Positions 1 to 10,790 of a stretch of DNA of 21,414 bases are shown piece by piece. How positions within the stretch are numbered: position 1 is the stretch's first letter; each line of letters starts with the position of its first letter. Origin of the DNA: CAYYAQ01 sp964469555 (lineage in GTDB: Bacteria > Planctomycetota > UBA1135 > UBA2386). The notes under the pieces were generated by a model. It made no database searches, was not told where the DNA came from, and saw nothing but the letters and a program-made list of their open reading frames with translations. The position numbers and the translations under genes were made by a program. The DNA is taken from positions 1 through 21,414 of the forward strand of contig CAYYAQ010000090.1 in the NCBI GenBank assembly GCA_964469555.1. The letters run 5' to 3'.

Positions 1-19
1 CCGGACCTGGCACAGCCTT

Positions 20-1243
20 CTACATGTGCTGGACGATGGCATCGCCGAACTCCGAGCACTTGAGAAGAGTCGCGTCGTCCATCAGCCGCTCGAAGTCGTA
101 GGTCACCGTCTTGGCGCCGATCGCGCCTTTGATGCCCTTGATGATCAGGTCCGCGGCACCATCCCAACCCATGTGCCGGAACATCATCTCGCCAGAGAGG
201 ATGACCGAGCCCGGGTTGACCTTGTCCTGACCCGCGTACTTCGGGGCCGTGCCGTGGGTCGCTTCGAAGATCGCGATCCCCGTCGTGTAGTTGATGTTGC
301 CGCCCGGCGCGATGCCTATACCGCCAACGCAGGCCGCCAACGCATCGGAGATGTAGTCGCCGTTGAGGTTGAGAGTGGCGATCACACTGTACTCTGCGGG
401 CCGCGTCAGGATCTGCTGCAGGAACGCATCCGCGATGACATCCTTGATGATGATCTGTCGTCCTTCGTGCTCGATCACGCACCACGGTCCACCATCGAGT
501 TCCTTGGCTCCAAACTCCCGCTTCGCCAGATCGTAGCCCCAGTCACGGAAGGCGCCTTCGGTGAACTTCATGATGTTGCCCTTGTGCACCAGCGTCACGC
601 TCTCACGACCCATGTCGAGCGCATACTGGATCGCGGCGCGCACGAGGCGATCCGTGCCCTCGGCGGAGACTGGCTTGATTCCCAGGCTCACCGTGTCCGG
701 GAAACGCATCTTGTGAAAGCGATCAGGGAAGTTCTCCTGGATCAACGCCTTCAGACAATTCGTATCGTCCTCGCCGTTCATGAACTCGATCCCGGCATAG
801 ATGTCCTCCGTGTTCTCCCGAAAGATCACCATGTCCGTGAGTTCCGGCTTGAGCACGGGGGTCGGCACGCCGGCGAAGTGGCGCACCGGTCGCAGGCACG
901 TGTAGAGGTCGAGTTTCTGTCGCAACGCCACGTTGAGGCTGCGGATTCCGCCGCCAACCGGTGTCGTCAACGGACCCTTGATGCCGATCAGGTGATCGCG
1001 AAATGCCTCGACCGTCGAATCGGGAAGCCATTCACCCGTTGCACCGAACGAAGACTCACCCGCGGGGACCGGCAACCACTCGATGGACTTCTTGCCATCG
1101 AAGGCCTTGGCTACTGCCGCATCGAAAACCGTCTGTGATGCACGCCAGATATCGGGGCCAGTGCCGTCGCCTTCGATGAAAGGAATGATTGGTGCGTCGG
1201 GGACTTTTAGCCCCTCCGATGTCATTTGGATCTTTTCGCCCAT
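20..1243 (-). CDS. icd: NADP-dependent isocitrate dehydrogenase
   Basis: A 407-residue cytosolic protein matching the E. coli-type NADP isocitrate dehydrogenase (416 residues) along its whole length. It oxidatively decarboxylates isocitrate to 2-oxoglutarate in the TCA cycle. Visible motifs are IPFIEGDGTGPDIW at the N-terminus, RSLNVALRQ at residues 101-109 (holding the serine that binds substrate and is phosphorylated in E. coli), FRENTEDIYAGIEF, KGNIMKFTEGAF, the metal and substrate region CVGGIGIAPGGNI, and ATHGTAPKYAGQDKVNPGS, where the Lys-Tyr pair is typical of NADP specificity. The ATG at 1243 gives the expected N-terminus; a weak purine stretch precedes it. It is transcribed away from the Asp-box protein gene at 1777. 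Nothing is missing. Confidence 0.97.
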   Translation of the reverse strand: MGEKIQMTSEGLKVPDAPIIPFIEGDGTGPDIWRASQTVFDAAVAKAFDGKKSIEWLPVPAGESSFGATGEWLPDSTVEAFRDHLIGIKGPLTTPVGGGIRSLNVALRQKLDLYTCLRPVRHFAGVPTPVLKPELTDMVIFRENTEDIYAGIEFMNGEDDTNCLKALIQENFPDRFHKMRFPDTVSLGIKPVSAEGTDRLVRAAIQYALDMGRESVTLVHKGNIMKFTEGAFRDWGYDLAKREFGAKELDGGPWCVIEHEGRQIIIKDVIADAFLQQILTRPAEYSVIATLNLNGDYISDALAACVGGIGIAPGGNINYTTGIAIFEATHGTAPKYAGQDKVNPGSVILSGEMMFRHMGWDGAADLIIKGIKGAIGAKTVTYDFERLMDDATLLKCSEFGDAIVQHM

Positions 1244-1776
1244 GGGAGTCTCTCGGGGTCTGCCGGTTGTACGAGCCGGGAGAGGTTACGGAGGGATCCT
1301 CGGCGGGTCGAAGGAATTCCGACCCACTCGAAGGACCTCGCGACCACGCCCTCGCGGCGTCGTGGATAACCCGCGGACGAGAAACCGAGCCTGAACCCCT
1401 CGATGCCATCGGAGGGTGTTTGCCGGTCTCCGGGCTGCCAACAGTCCGACCCACGGCGCGACCAAAATACCTATGCGTCGCGTCCGCAATACGAGGGGGA
1501 TCCGTCTTGAGTTCGACAGCTATTGCATCCGCTACAGCTGACTCGGCGATCGGATTTCTTGGTTAGACGTCTCGGCGAGCGTGACCTCGTCGGTAAGTCC
1601 CACGTCCTTCCCTTCCAGCCACGCACCTCGAACACCGGGTCCACGCGGTGCATTCTCCCGGAATCCCAGAAGGAACAAACTCTTCGCATGTGAGATCTCT
1701 CTGACGCGCGCTCCGGCTTGCCCGTAGACATCGCAACGGGCTACGATGCCCGGCTCACCCCTCCCCGGAGCCCCCC
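1244..1776. other. Intergenic region between divergent genes, no gene recognised
   Basis: This 533-bp stretch separates the divergent starts of icd and the large Asp-box gene, so it should hold both promoters. Open frames cross it on both strands, but none has recognisable motifs or the GC-rich third positions of the neighbouring genes. The best of them (minus strand, stop at 1532) ends in a plausible-looking peptide, but its third positions are mixed. I see no tRNA-like cloverleaf, no strong hairpin and no convincing sigma-70 pair. The only clear signal is a GGAG about 8 nt before the ATG at 1777. Confidence 0.5.
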
Positions 1777-4932
<3,156 letters not shown>

Positions 4933-4949
4933 CACCTTCTTCTTCGCGG

Positions 4950-4971
4950 GAACTCTCCCCAGGGAAGGTTC
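4950..4971. terminator. Hairpin between convergent genes
   Basis: GAACTCTCCC and GGGAAGGTTC form an imperfect inverted repeat (nine pairs including one G-U, one mismatch, 2-nt loop). It lies between the stop of the Asp-box gene (4932) and the stop of the minus-strand remnant (4974). Neither side has a clear U tract, so a bidirectional terminator role is only suggested by position. Confidence 0.35.
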
Positions 4972-5297
4972 TCAGCGCCGACCCGCCTTTCTGTTTGCCT
5001 GTTCGCGCTCCCAGAGCGCACGTCGGGCGTCCAGGATCTGTTGACTCATCTTGTCCAACACCTTCCGGGCAGCTCGCGTCGCACGGCGAGGACGTCGCGG
5101 TCGAGATCGTCGAGGAGTTGACGCGCCGCCTTCGCATCGCGAGTCGTGTGAAACTTCGCGCGCGTGCGGTCGACCTTGCCGATCACCGCGGCGTACTCGC
5201 CGGTCAGAAACGGGTTTGGTTTCGGAACGACGATTCGAGGCGGCGTCCGGATCCAGGGACGGATCTGCAGGCGCGGGACTCGCCAGCGCGCAGCAGG
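4972..5297 (-). pseudogene. Remnant of an unknown gene, 5'-truncated and frameshifted
   Basis: Two overlapping minus-strand frames together read like one protein. From about 5297 down to 5075 one frame has strongly GC-rich third positions and reads through PNPFLTGEYAAVIGKVDRT and AARQLLDDLDRDVLAVRRE, then hits a stop. Restoring one base near 5071-5076 moves into the frame AARKVLDKMSQQILDARRAL, rich in Arg and Glu, which ends at a TGA at 4972-4974. The product would end in a charged, probably helical tail. I do not recognise the family. No start codon or N-terminal domain is present: the coding signal disappears near 5290, where another truncated gene begins on the opposite strand. A single-base assembly error could explain the frameshift, but not the missing 5' end. 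Confidence 0.45.
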
Positions 5298-5590
5298 TGG
5301 TCTGGAACGAAGTGAGCAATGCCCAGACGAAGCTCACCCGCAAGATCGACGACAACGTCGTGTTGGAGGAGTACGCCACGAGTCTGGAGATGACGCTGAG
5401 CGGCAAGGCCACCACCAAGGAGTCCGTAAAGGCCTTCCTCGCCGTGAAGAAAGACACGACCGGCCGCGGCCAACAGGTCAGCGACCGTATGCAGTCGATC
5501 GTCGTCGACGGCAAGTCGATCGTCTTCAGCGAAACCCGCGACAAGCAGGCCGACTCCTCCTGGGTCCACCGCAGCTACTTCGCCAAATAG
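5297..5590 (+). pseudogene. Probable 5'-truncated remnant of a secreted protein, unknown family
   Basis: The last 97 codons of an open frame that runs in from upstream have good codon bias and a natural composition, including VVWNEVSNAQTKLTRKIDDN and KQADSSWVHRSYFAK at the C-terminus. Just upstream the frame reads ASAQQ, which looks like a signal-peptidase site, but no hydrophobic segment precedes it: the DNA there belongs to a remnant on the opposite strand. The listed start is a GTG chosen only because it is the first usable start in the good region; it has no ribosome binding site. The protein is likely the mature part of a small exported protein whose signal peptide was lost at the junction near 5290. 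I do not recognise the family. Confidence 0.45.
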
Positions 5591-5605
5591 AAAATGCGGC
5601 ATCCT

Positions 5606-5644
5606 CCCCGCCGGCCGCGTCTGCGAAGACGTGTTCCCGCGGGG
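5606..5644 (+). terminator. Two-level hairpin after the 5590 stop
   Basis: CCCCGC (5606-5611) can pair with GCGGGG (5639-5644). Inside this, CGTCT and AGACG (5618-5631) form a perfect five-pair stem closed by a GCGA loop of the stable GNRA type. AATTT follows. It may terminate the upstream remnant's transcript or form a structured leader for the gene at 5703. Confidence 0.35.
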
Positions 5645-5702
5645 AATTTGGGACACATCTGCGGGTTGCTCTGTACACCGAAGTTATTAGGCTGATCGGC
5701 CT

Positions 5703-7040
5703 ATGATGAGAGTCCTCGCAGTCATCGTCCTCGCACCCGCTCTGGCTTCACAGACTGCGACGGAGGTCTCGACGCCGACTCGACCGAGTGTCGACCCGGT
5801 CATCATCGAGGGTCGCGTACTGCCGAGCCTGATCGGCAAGAAGCCCTCGACCATCGTGGCATTCGCCTACCGGGACGACGCCTGGCGCCAGATTCCGGTG
5901 CAGATCGACGAGCGCGTGAAGCTGCCGTTCGCGAAGATCCTGCGCCGCAAGCAACGCACGGATCCAGAGTCGCTGTTCTACACGGACCCGAACACCTTCA
6001 CCGGTGCTGACCCGGACGCGAACTTCGACGCCGACGACGAACTCGTGTTCCTCGCGGCGGACGCCGGTGCGATCGCGCCCGACGACGATCCAAAGGGGGT
6101 GCGCGCCAAAACTCGGGTCGAGCTCCGATTGAACAACGCCGCCAAGGATCACAGCCTCGTCTACCTCTTCGCGAGCCAAGGCCAACTCAAGCCCGACGCC
6201 GGCGCGAAGCACGTTCGCAACGACTTCAAGCTCGTCGCCGGTGCATACAAGGAAGAGTACGAGCTCGGAAATCGCCTGAACCCCGAGCAGACCAAGATCA
6301 CCGCTCCTGCATACCGCCTCGGATTCAGCGACCGTTGGATCCTCGACGAAATGCGGTTGACGGTCAGCAACGCGCCCGGCCTCGACATTCTCGACGGACA
6401 CAAGGTGCAGGTCATTCCCGGCAACTGCTTCCGGACGACGAAGACGTTTTCCAACGGGCGCGGCGCGATCATCGCAAACATCGCCGGGCCGATCCGTGCC
6501 ATTCGATCCGTGATCGGGGCCAATAGTGGACCGCTGACCGAGAGACTCTGGAAATGCTATCCGCAGCGCATCGACGTCATCACCCACCTGCGTGTGCACG
6601 CACTTCCCTCGATCCTGATGTTCTTCGACTACAGCGCCGACGCGTTGGGAATGGTCTATCACGACAACAACAACAAGTTGGGCGCAACGATCGACGGCAA
6701 GTTCGACCCGATCATTCCCGGCAAGATGCTCTGGCAATTCGTGACCGGCAAGCCGGGCTCGTTGCTGATTCACTACCACCTGGAGACGACGCTCAGGAGA
6801 CTGGTCGAGTTCTCCCTCTATGACGACAACCGCAAGCCGAAGTGGAACCAGTGCACGGGCGACAACATGGCATTAGGCGCAGGCGGCCCGCTCGCTCAAA
6901 ACTTGTCGAACACGGATCCGCGCCTCGGGAAGTCCAGCAAGCTGACCTCCTTCGTGATCCTCTACCCGGGCGCCCCGGGGAAGAAGCTCGGACAGGTCAG
7001 CGTCCGGGCACCGCGACCGATCGAGGTCGAAGTCAAGTAG
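5703..7040 (+). CDS. Secreted protein of unknown function, 445 residues
   Basis: The N-terminus MMRVLAVIVLAPALASQTA is a short signal peptide, so the product is probably periplasmic or extracellular. The mature part begins with a beta-rich segment (VIIEGRVLPSLIGKKPSTIV, then IPVQIDERVKLPF). A calcium-loop-like acidic stretch follows at about residues 97-120 (TGADPDANFDADDELVF). The rest has many aromatic and charged residues and no membrane segment. I do not recognise a named family; the acidic D-x-D-x-D pattern suggests metal binding, but that is inference. The double ATG at 5703 and 5706 leaves the exact start open by one codon, and no clear ribosome binding site is seen. Its stop lies 2 bp from the stop of the convergent pcm gene. 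Confidence 0.8.
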   Translation: MMRVLAVIVLAPALASQTATEVSTPTRPSVDPVIIEGRVLPSLIGKKPSTIVAFAYRDDAWRQIPVQIDERVKLPFAKILRRKQRTDPESLFYTDPNTFTGADPDANFDADDELVFLAADAGAIAPDDDPKGVRAKTRVELRLNNAAKDHSLVYLFASQGQLKPDAGAKHVRNDFKLVAGAYKEEYELGNRLNPEQTKITAPAYRLGFSDRWILDEMRLTVSNAPGLDILDGHKVQVIPGNCFRTTKTFSNGRGAIIANIAGPIRAIRSVIGANSGPLTERLWKCYPQRIDVITHLRVHALPSILMFFDYSADALGMVYHDNNNKLGATIDGKFDPIIPGKMLWQFVTGKPGSLLIHYHLETTLRRLVEFSLYDDNRKPKWNQCTGDNMALGAGGPLAQNLSNTDPRLGKSSKLTSFVILYPGAPGKKLGQVSVRAPRPIEVEVK

Positions 7041-7042
7041 CG

Positions 7043-7696
7043 CTAGGAGCCGCGACCGACCATCGGAACGAAGCTCACGGGAAGGACGACCTGCTGCGTG
7101 GTTGCACCGGACTCGTCCTTCTCGACCATGATCAGTTGTTGGTGGGCGCCCGACTCGATGGGCAACACCATGCGACCACCGCGGGCAAGCTCGTCGCGCA
7201 GCGCCTCTGGAACTCCCGTGGCGCACGCGGTGACGAGGATCACGTCGAACGGCGCGTGAGCCGCGAGTCCGCACCATCCGTCTCCGTCAAGAACATGAAC
7301 ATTCGCGTGGCCGAGTTCGGCTAGAACCGCGGCGCTGCGCTCACGAAGCTCTGGCACGATCTCGAGGGTGAACACTTCGCTCGCGAGTTTGCCAAGGATC
7401 GCAGACTGGTATCCGGATCCCGTTCCGATTTCGAGCACGCGGTGCTCCGGGCGAAGGCGGGCAATGCTCGTCATCAGCGCCACGATGAACGGTTGCGAGA
7501 TCGTCGCCCCGTAGCCGATGCTCAGCGCCCTATCCTCGAAGGCATGAGGACGCGGATCCGGTGGCACGAAGCGATCACGCGGCACCGACCCCATGACCTC
7601 TTCGACCTCGCGGACCGGGCGCACGAGACCCGTCCACGCCACCGTGCGAGTAAACCCGGCGCGGATCGACGCCATCATTCTCGCGACTTGATCCAC
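7043..7696 (-). CDS. pcm: Protein-L-isoaspartate O-methyltransferase
   Basis: A 217-residue cytosolic protein with the PCMT pattern. The N-terminal helix region is followed by VPRDRFVPPDPRPHAFEDRA, the conserved IGYGATISQPFIVALM segment that binds the isoaspartyl peptide, and the AdoMet-binding motif VLEIGTGSGYQSAIL (residues 87-101). Then come the acidic strand end LEIVPEL and the LARGGRMVLPIE segment. The enzyme methylates L-isoaspartyl residues with AdoMet to start repair of age-damaged proteins. Length and motifs match the family (about 210-220 residues). It lies 52 bp downstream of the UreH-like membrane protein gene on the same strand and may share its transcript. No odd features. Confidence 0.93.
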   Translation of the reverse strand: MDQVARMMASIRAGFTRTVAWTGLVRPVREVEEVMGSVPRDRFVPPDPRPHAFEDRALSIGYGATISQPFIVALMTSIARLRPEHRVLEIGTGSGYQSAILGKLASEVFTLEIVPELRERSAAVLAELGHANVHVLDGDGWCGLAAHAPFDVILVTACATGVPEALRDELARGGRMVLPIESGAHQQLIMVEKDESGATTQQVVLPVSFVPMVGRGS

Positions 7697-7748
7697 GCCT
7701 GACTATCGCACCCCGCGCGGGACAGAACGCAAGCAGATGGTGCGTTTT

Positions 7749-8366
7749 CTACATGCCGACCAGCATGAGCACGCCGCAGATGATGCACGCGACGGGTGCG
7801 TGCCACACCCGGAGACGGCTGATGCGACGGAGACCGAAGACGCCGAGCAGCGTAGCCGTGGCCATCGTCGCCACCGTACACGCGGTGTAGACGAACGAAA
7901 CCAAAAGGGCGCCGAGGACACCGTGGCTCTGGCCGGCAGCTAGTGCGACGGGGATCAGCCACTCGCACGGTCCGACGAGAAAAGCCATGGCGAGCAGTGT
8001 CATGGCCGGTCGGCTCGCTCGTTGAGGATCGCTCCGATTCCCGCGACGTCGCCACGCGGCCACGCCGAACACTGCCCCCGCCCCGATCATGGTCCACGCG
8101 GCGATCTGCGCCATCCCATCGAGCCACGCGGGGATGGTCGCTGCGCAAAAGACCATCAGAGACACGACGAGCACCACGCTGACCAGGCAATGCACGAGGC
8201 CCAGGCCCGTCGCGGCGCACGCCAGCCTCCGCGGTGACCACTCGCGGGCTCGCCCAACTGCGATCAAGGGAACGTAGTGGTCCGGACCGGCCAGCGTGTG
8301 CACCACCCCAGCCCCTGCGGCGACGAACAGGAGGGCGGTGAGCGTCGCGGGATCCGACATGATCAT
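7749..8366 (-). CDS. UreH/NiCoT-like membrane protein
   Basis: A 205-residue integral membrane protein with about six hydrophobic segments. The first carries HTLAGPDHYVPL (residues 23-34), resembling the histidine/aspartate signature (HX4DH-like) of nickel/cobalt transporters and UreH-type proteins; here five residues separate His and Asp-His. A second part after an Arg-rich cytoplasmic loop (WRRRGNRSDPQRASRP) contains FLVGPCEWLIPVALA, which mirrors the GxC-x-P arrangement of this superfamily. A metal-ion transport or efflux role is therefore possible, but the substrate cannot be read from the sequence. The start was taken at the ATG at 8366, preceded by a GGATAGG stretch; an ATG two codons later is equally possible. 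The frame continues further upstream without protein-like sequence. No urease genes are nearby. Confidence 0.75.
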   Translation of the reverse strand: MIMSDPATLTALLFVAAGAGVVHTLAGPDHYVPLIAVGRAREWSPRRLACAATGLGLVHCLVSVVLVVSLMVFCAATIPAWLDGMAQIAAWTMIGAGAVFGVAAWRRRGNRSDPQRASRPAMTLLAMAFLVGPCEWLIPVALAAGQSHGVLGALLVSFVYTACTVATMATATLLGVFGLRRISRLRVWHAPVACIICGVLMLVGM

Positions 8367-8461
8367 TCGACCTATCCTATGGACGAGAATCCGAAGAACC
8401 AGAGATGTCTCGCTTCGCGTCGGCGCTTCCCGCCCAGACACCACCGTCGTATACAACAGCA

Positions 8462-9108
8462 ATGAGGGCGAACACGATCTCGGTGGTGCTCGCACTGGTC
8501 GCCGCGACAGCAACCGTGAGCGCTCAGGACCAAGGCGGAACAACCGTCGTCCGGGGGGGGGGGTGCTGTTCGATGGCGTGCAGGACAAGCGCGTGCCCAA
8601 CACGGGAATCGTCGTCCGCGGCGGCGTGTTCCAGGAGGTCGGCGCCGACTTGGAGGATCGCGACCTCACCAACGCGCGCGTGGTGCAACTCACCAAGGAC
8701 GACACCGTCTTGCCCGGGCTCTTCGATCTCCATGCGCACTTCGGCATCGATCTCTTCGGTCGCGGTCGCATCGACGAGATCGAACACTACCCGCGCATAT
8801 TCCTCGGCAACGGCGTGACGTCCGTGTTCCCCGCGGGGGAGATGACACCGGACAAGATGGCCGACCTGCGCCGCCGCATCGATGCCGGCAAGTCCGTCGG
8901 TCCGCGAATCTTCAACTCCGGGCCATACTTCGGCAGCGCGCGTCCAGGATGGAACCGCAACGCCAGCTCCGAGCAGATCCGACAGGAGGTCGACGAGTGG
9001 GCCGAGAAGGGCGCGCGGGGTTTCAAGGCCAAGGGCATCCGCGCGGGCCAACTCCGCGCGCTCATCGAACGCCCGCAAGCCACGAAGTACTGGGAGTTCG
9101 TCTCCTGA
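8462..9108 (+). pseudogene. Secreted amidohydrolase, frameshifted and 3'-truncated
   Basis: The start is MRANTISVVLALVAATATVSAQ, a clear signal peptide, in one frame. At the 11-G tract (8553-8563) the homology moves to another frame, which continues GVLFDGVQDKRVPNTGIVV, then VLPGLFDLHAHFGID with the metal-binding H-x-H of the amidohydrolase superfamily, FLGNGVTSVFPAGEM, GPRIFNSGPYFGSARPGW and GARGFKAKGIRAGQLRALIE. One more G, or two fewer, would join the parts. The frame then stops at 9106-9108, right after the segment that in the family precedes the second half of the TIM barrel. The later metal-binding histidines and catalytic aspartate are therefore absent. The gene is probably non-functional as assembled. 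Related intact proteins are secreted imidazolonepropionase/prolidase-like hydrolases of several hundred residues. Confidence 0.75.
8553..8563 (+). repeat. Poly-G tract of 11 bases at a frameshift
   Basis: Eleven consecutive G residues lie 31 codons after the amidohydrolase start. Reading frame must change here to keep the protein; 9 or 12 Gs would restore it. It could be a sequencing or assembly error or a slippage site. Confidence 0.9.
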
Positions 9109-9381
9109 CCCACCAGGTTTACATCCAGGGGGGTCTTCGCCGAGAGCAGCGACTGCGCCGTGCACCCGATTGTCGAACCCTTGCGTATGGACATCGGGAT
9201 GACGAGCGGACCTGCTCCGGACACACCTGCCCGAAGCGGCTGGCAGCAGGCACCGAGGGACACGGGAAACCGTACATGAAAGTCCTTCCGGTCGTGCTTC
9301 AGGCTCTTGACCGTACGCTGTACATCGCAAGCTATCATCTCGAGTTGTTTCGATTGCACGATTCTTCGTATCGGTACATTC
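9109..9381. other. Unassigned stretch after the amidohydrolase break
   Basis: About 270 bp where the missing end of the amidohydrolase would be expected, but no frame on either strand matches it. The second half is less GC-rich and holds a possible sigma-70-like TTGACC at 9307 with AGCTAT 17 bp later, which could serve the PLP-enzyme gene; this is weak. No named element is recognised. Confidence 0.3.
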
Positions 9382-10574
9382 ATGACCATGTCCCCTCTCG
9401 GCCCGTCCACTCTCGCCGTCCACGCCGGCGCCCCATCCCCGCGCATCGAGGGGTCCGCCGTCACGCCAATCTTCCAGGGATCGGTGTTCGAGCACACCGG
9501 TGCCACCGAGTACTCGGCGATCCGATACCCGCGGCTCAGCAACCTGCCGAGCCATCGGTCGGTCTGCGCGAAGCTGGCCGCGCTGGAAGGCACCGAAGCA
9601 GCGCTCGTCACCGCGAGTGGGATGGCGGCGATCACGACGGCCGTGTTCGCGGTGATGGCTGGCGGCGGGCACTTGCTCGCCCAAAACACCCTCTACGGTG
9701 GGACCTTCACGTTCTTGCGCGATGTCTTCAAGGACATCGGCTTCACGTACGACCTGATCGATCCGACGGATCCGTCGTCGTGGGAAGGCAAACTCCGGGA
9801 CGACACCCTCGCGATCTACACCGAGGCGGTCGGCAACCCGAACCTCGTCGTCGCGGATCACACGGCCGTCGTCGACTTCGCACAGGAGCACGGGCTGGTC
9901 TCNNNNNNNNNNCCCCGTTTTCCTTTCCTCCCGCCGGTTCGCTGTACAGCACGTTCGCCTCGCCGGTGAACTTCAATCCCGCGGCCGTCGGCTACGACAT
10001 CGTTCTGCACAGCGCCACGAAATACCTCAACGGCCACTCGGACCTCGCGGCCGGCGTGATCGCCGCGAGCGAGGAGTGGATCGACAAGATCCAACCACGG
10101 CTCACCCACCTGGGCGGAACGATGGACCCGCACTCCTGCTTCCTGCTCGAACGCGGCATCAAGACGTTGGTTCTCCGGGTCGAGCGACAGAACGCCAACG
10201 CGCTGGCGATCGCCGAGCACCTCGAGGGCAACCCGGCGATCGACCGCGTGCACTACCCCGGTCTGGAAAGCCACAAGGGCCACACGATCGCGAAAGAGCT
10301 GTTTCGCGGATTTGGCGGCATGGTCACTTTCGAGATCAAGGGCGACGGTGCGGCAGCGGCGGCGTTCATCGATCGCCTGCGATTGCCGATCCATGCGCCG
10401 AGCCTGGGCGGCGTCGAATCACTCGTCACCCGACCGGTGACTACGTCCCACCTCGCGATGACAACCGATGAACGCGCCGCTGCCGGGATGACCGAGAACA
10501 TGGTCCGCATGTCGGTCGGAATCGAGGACGTCGCGGACCTCATCGCCGACATCGACCAGGCGCTTGCCGGATAG
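9382..10574 (+). CDS. Cys/Met-metabolism PLP-dependent enzyme, interrupted by an assembly gap
   Basis: This is a trans-sulfuration family enzyme (cystathionine gamma-synthase, cystathionine lyase, methionine gamma-lyase, O-acylhomoserine sulfhydrylase type), read in two frames on either side of ten Ns. Before the gap are TLAVHAG, VTPIFQGSVFEH, LEGTEAALVTASGMAAIT (a PLP-phosphate loop) and LYGGTFTF. After it are STFASPVNF, VLHSATKYLNGHSDLAAG with the PLP-binding lysine in SATKY, RVHYPGLESHKGH, and the C-terminal LGGVESLVTRP and VRMSVGIEDVADLIADI. Together the parts cover the full family length of about 390-400 residues. The conserved aspartate that contacts the PLP pyridine nitrogen, normally in V-D-N/S-T-F-A-S-P, falls at the gap, where the flanking sequence looks unreliable. 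Start is the ATG at 9382 or the one at 9388. Substrate cannot be decided from motifs alone. Confidence 0.88.
9903..9912. other. Assembly gap (10 N)
   Basis: Ten Ns inside the PLP-enzyme gene. The frame differs on the two sides, so the gap length is arbitrary. About 35 bases after it (starting ccccgttttcc) do not fit the protein family and may be contig-end error. Confidence 0.95.
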
Positions 10575-10640
10575 GGAAGGAACATGCTGAACCGTTCCAT
10601 CTGCTGTCGTGAAGTGCTGGGCAAGCTGCTGTAATAGTAC

Positions 10641-10736
10641 GCGCCGATGGTCCGTTCGAGACGATCGACGCCGTGGGGCAGCGGCTGAGCCGTGCCAGGC
10701 GGCGACTGCGGCAGGCATTGGCGCATCGACGGGCAG
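10641..10736 (+). pseudogene. Possible sigma-70 region 4 fragment
   Basis: One frame reads DGPFETIDAVGQRLSRARRR then LRQALAHRR. The AVGQRLSRARRRLRQAL part resembles the recognition helix and tail of ECF-type sigma-70 region 4 (..VxxRLxRARxxLRxxL). Everything upstream that a sigma factor needs is absent or out of frame, and the frame continues into low-complexity Arg-rich sequence. It is either a remnant or a chance match. Confidence 0.2.
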
Positions 10737-10790
10737 ACGAACAAGGCCAGGACGAGGCGCGTTCTCGACGAACTCGTCTAGCACAGGACC

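Noticed and set aside
26..1138. Long plus-strand open frame across the icd gene
   Set aside because: It is antisense to an intact, clearly recognised isocitrate dehydrogenase and has no family motifs; such frames are common opposite high-GC genes.
9106..9108. TGA at the end of the amidohydrolase considered as a second selenocysteine codon
   Set aside because: No hairpin of suitable position follows, the residues around it are not a redox site, and the sequence after it does not continue the amidohydrolase family.
10582..10632. Short frame MLNRSICCREVLGKLL after the PLP enzyme
   Set aside because: Only 16 codons, with no ribosome binding context that distinguishes it from chance, and no known family.
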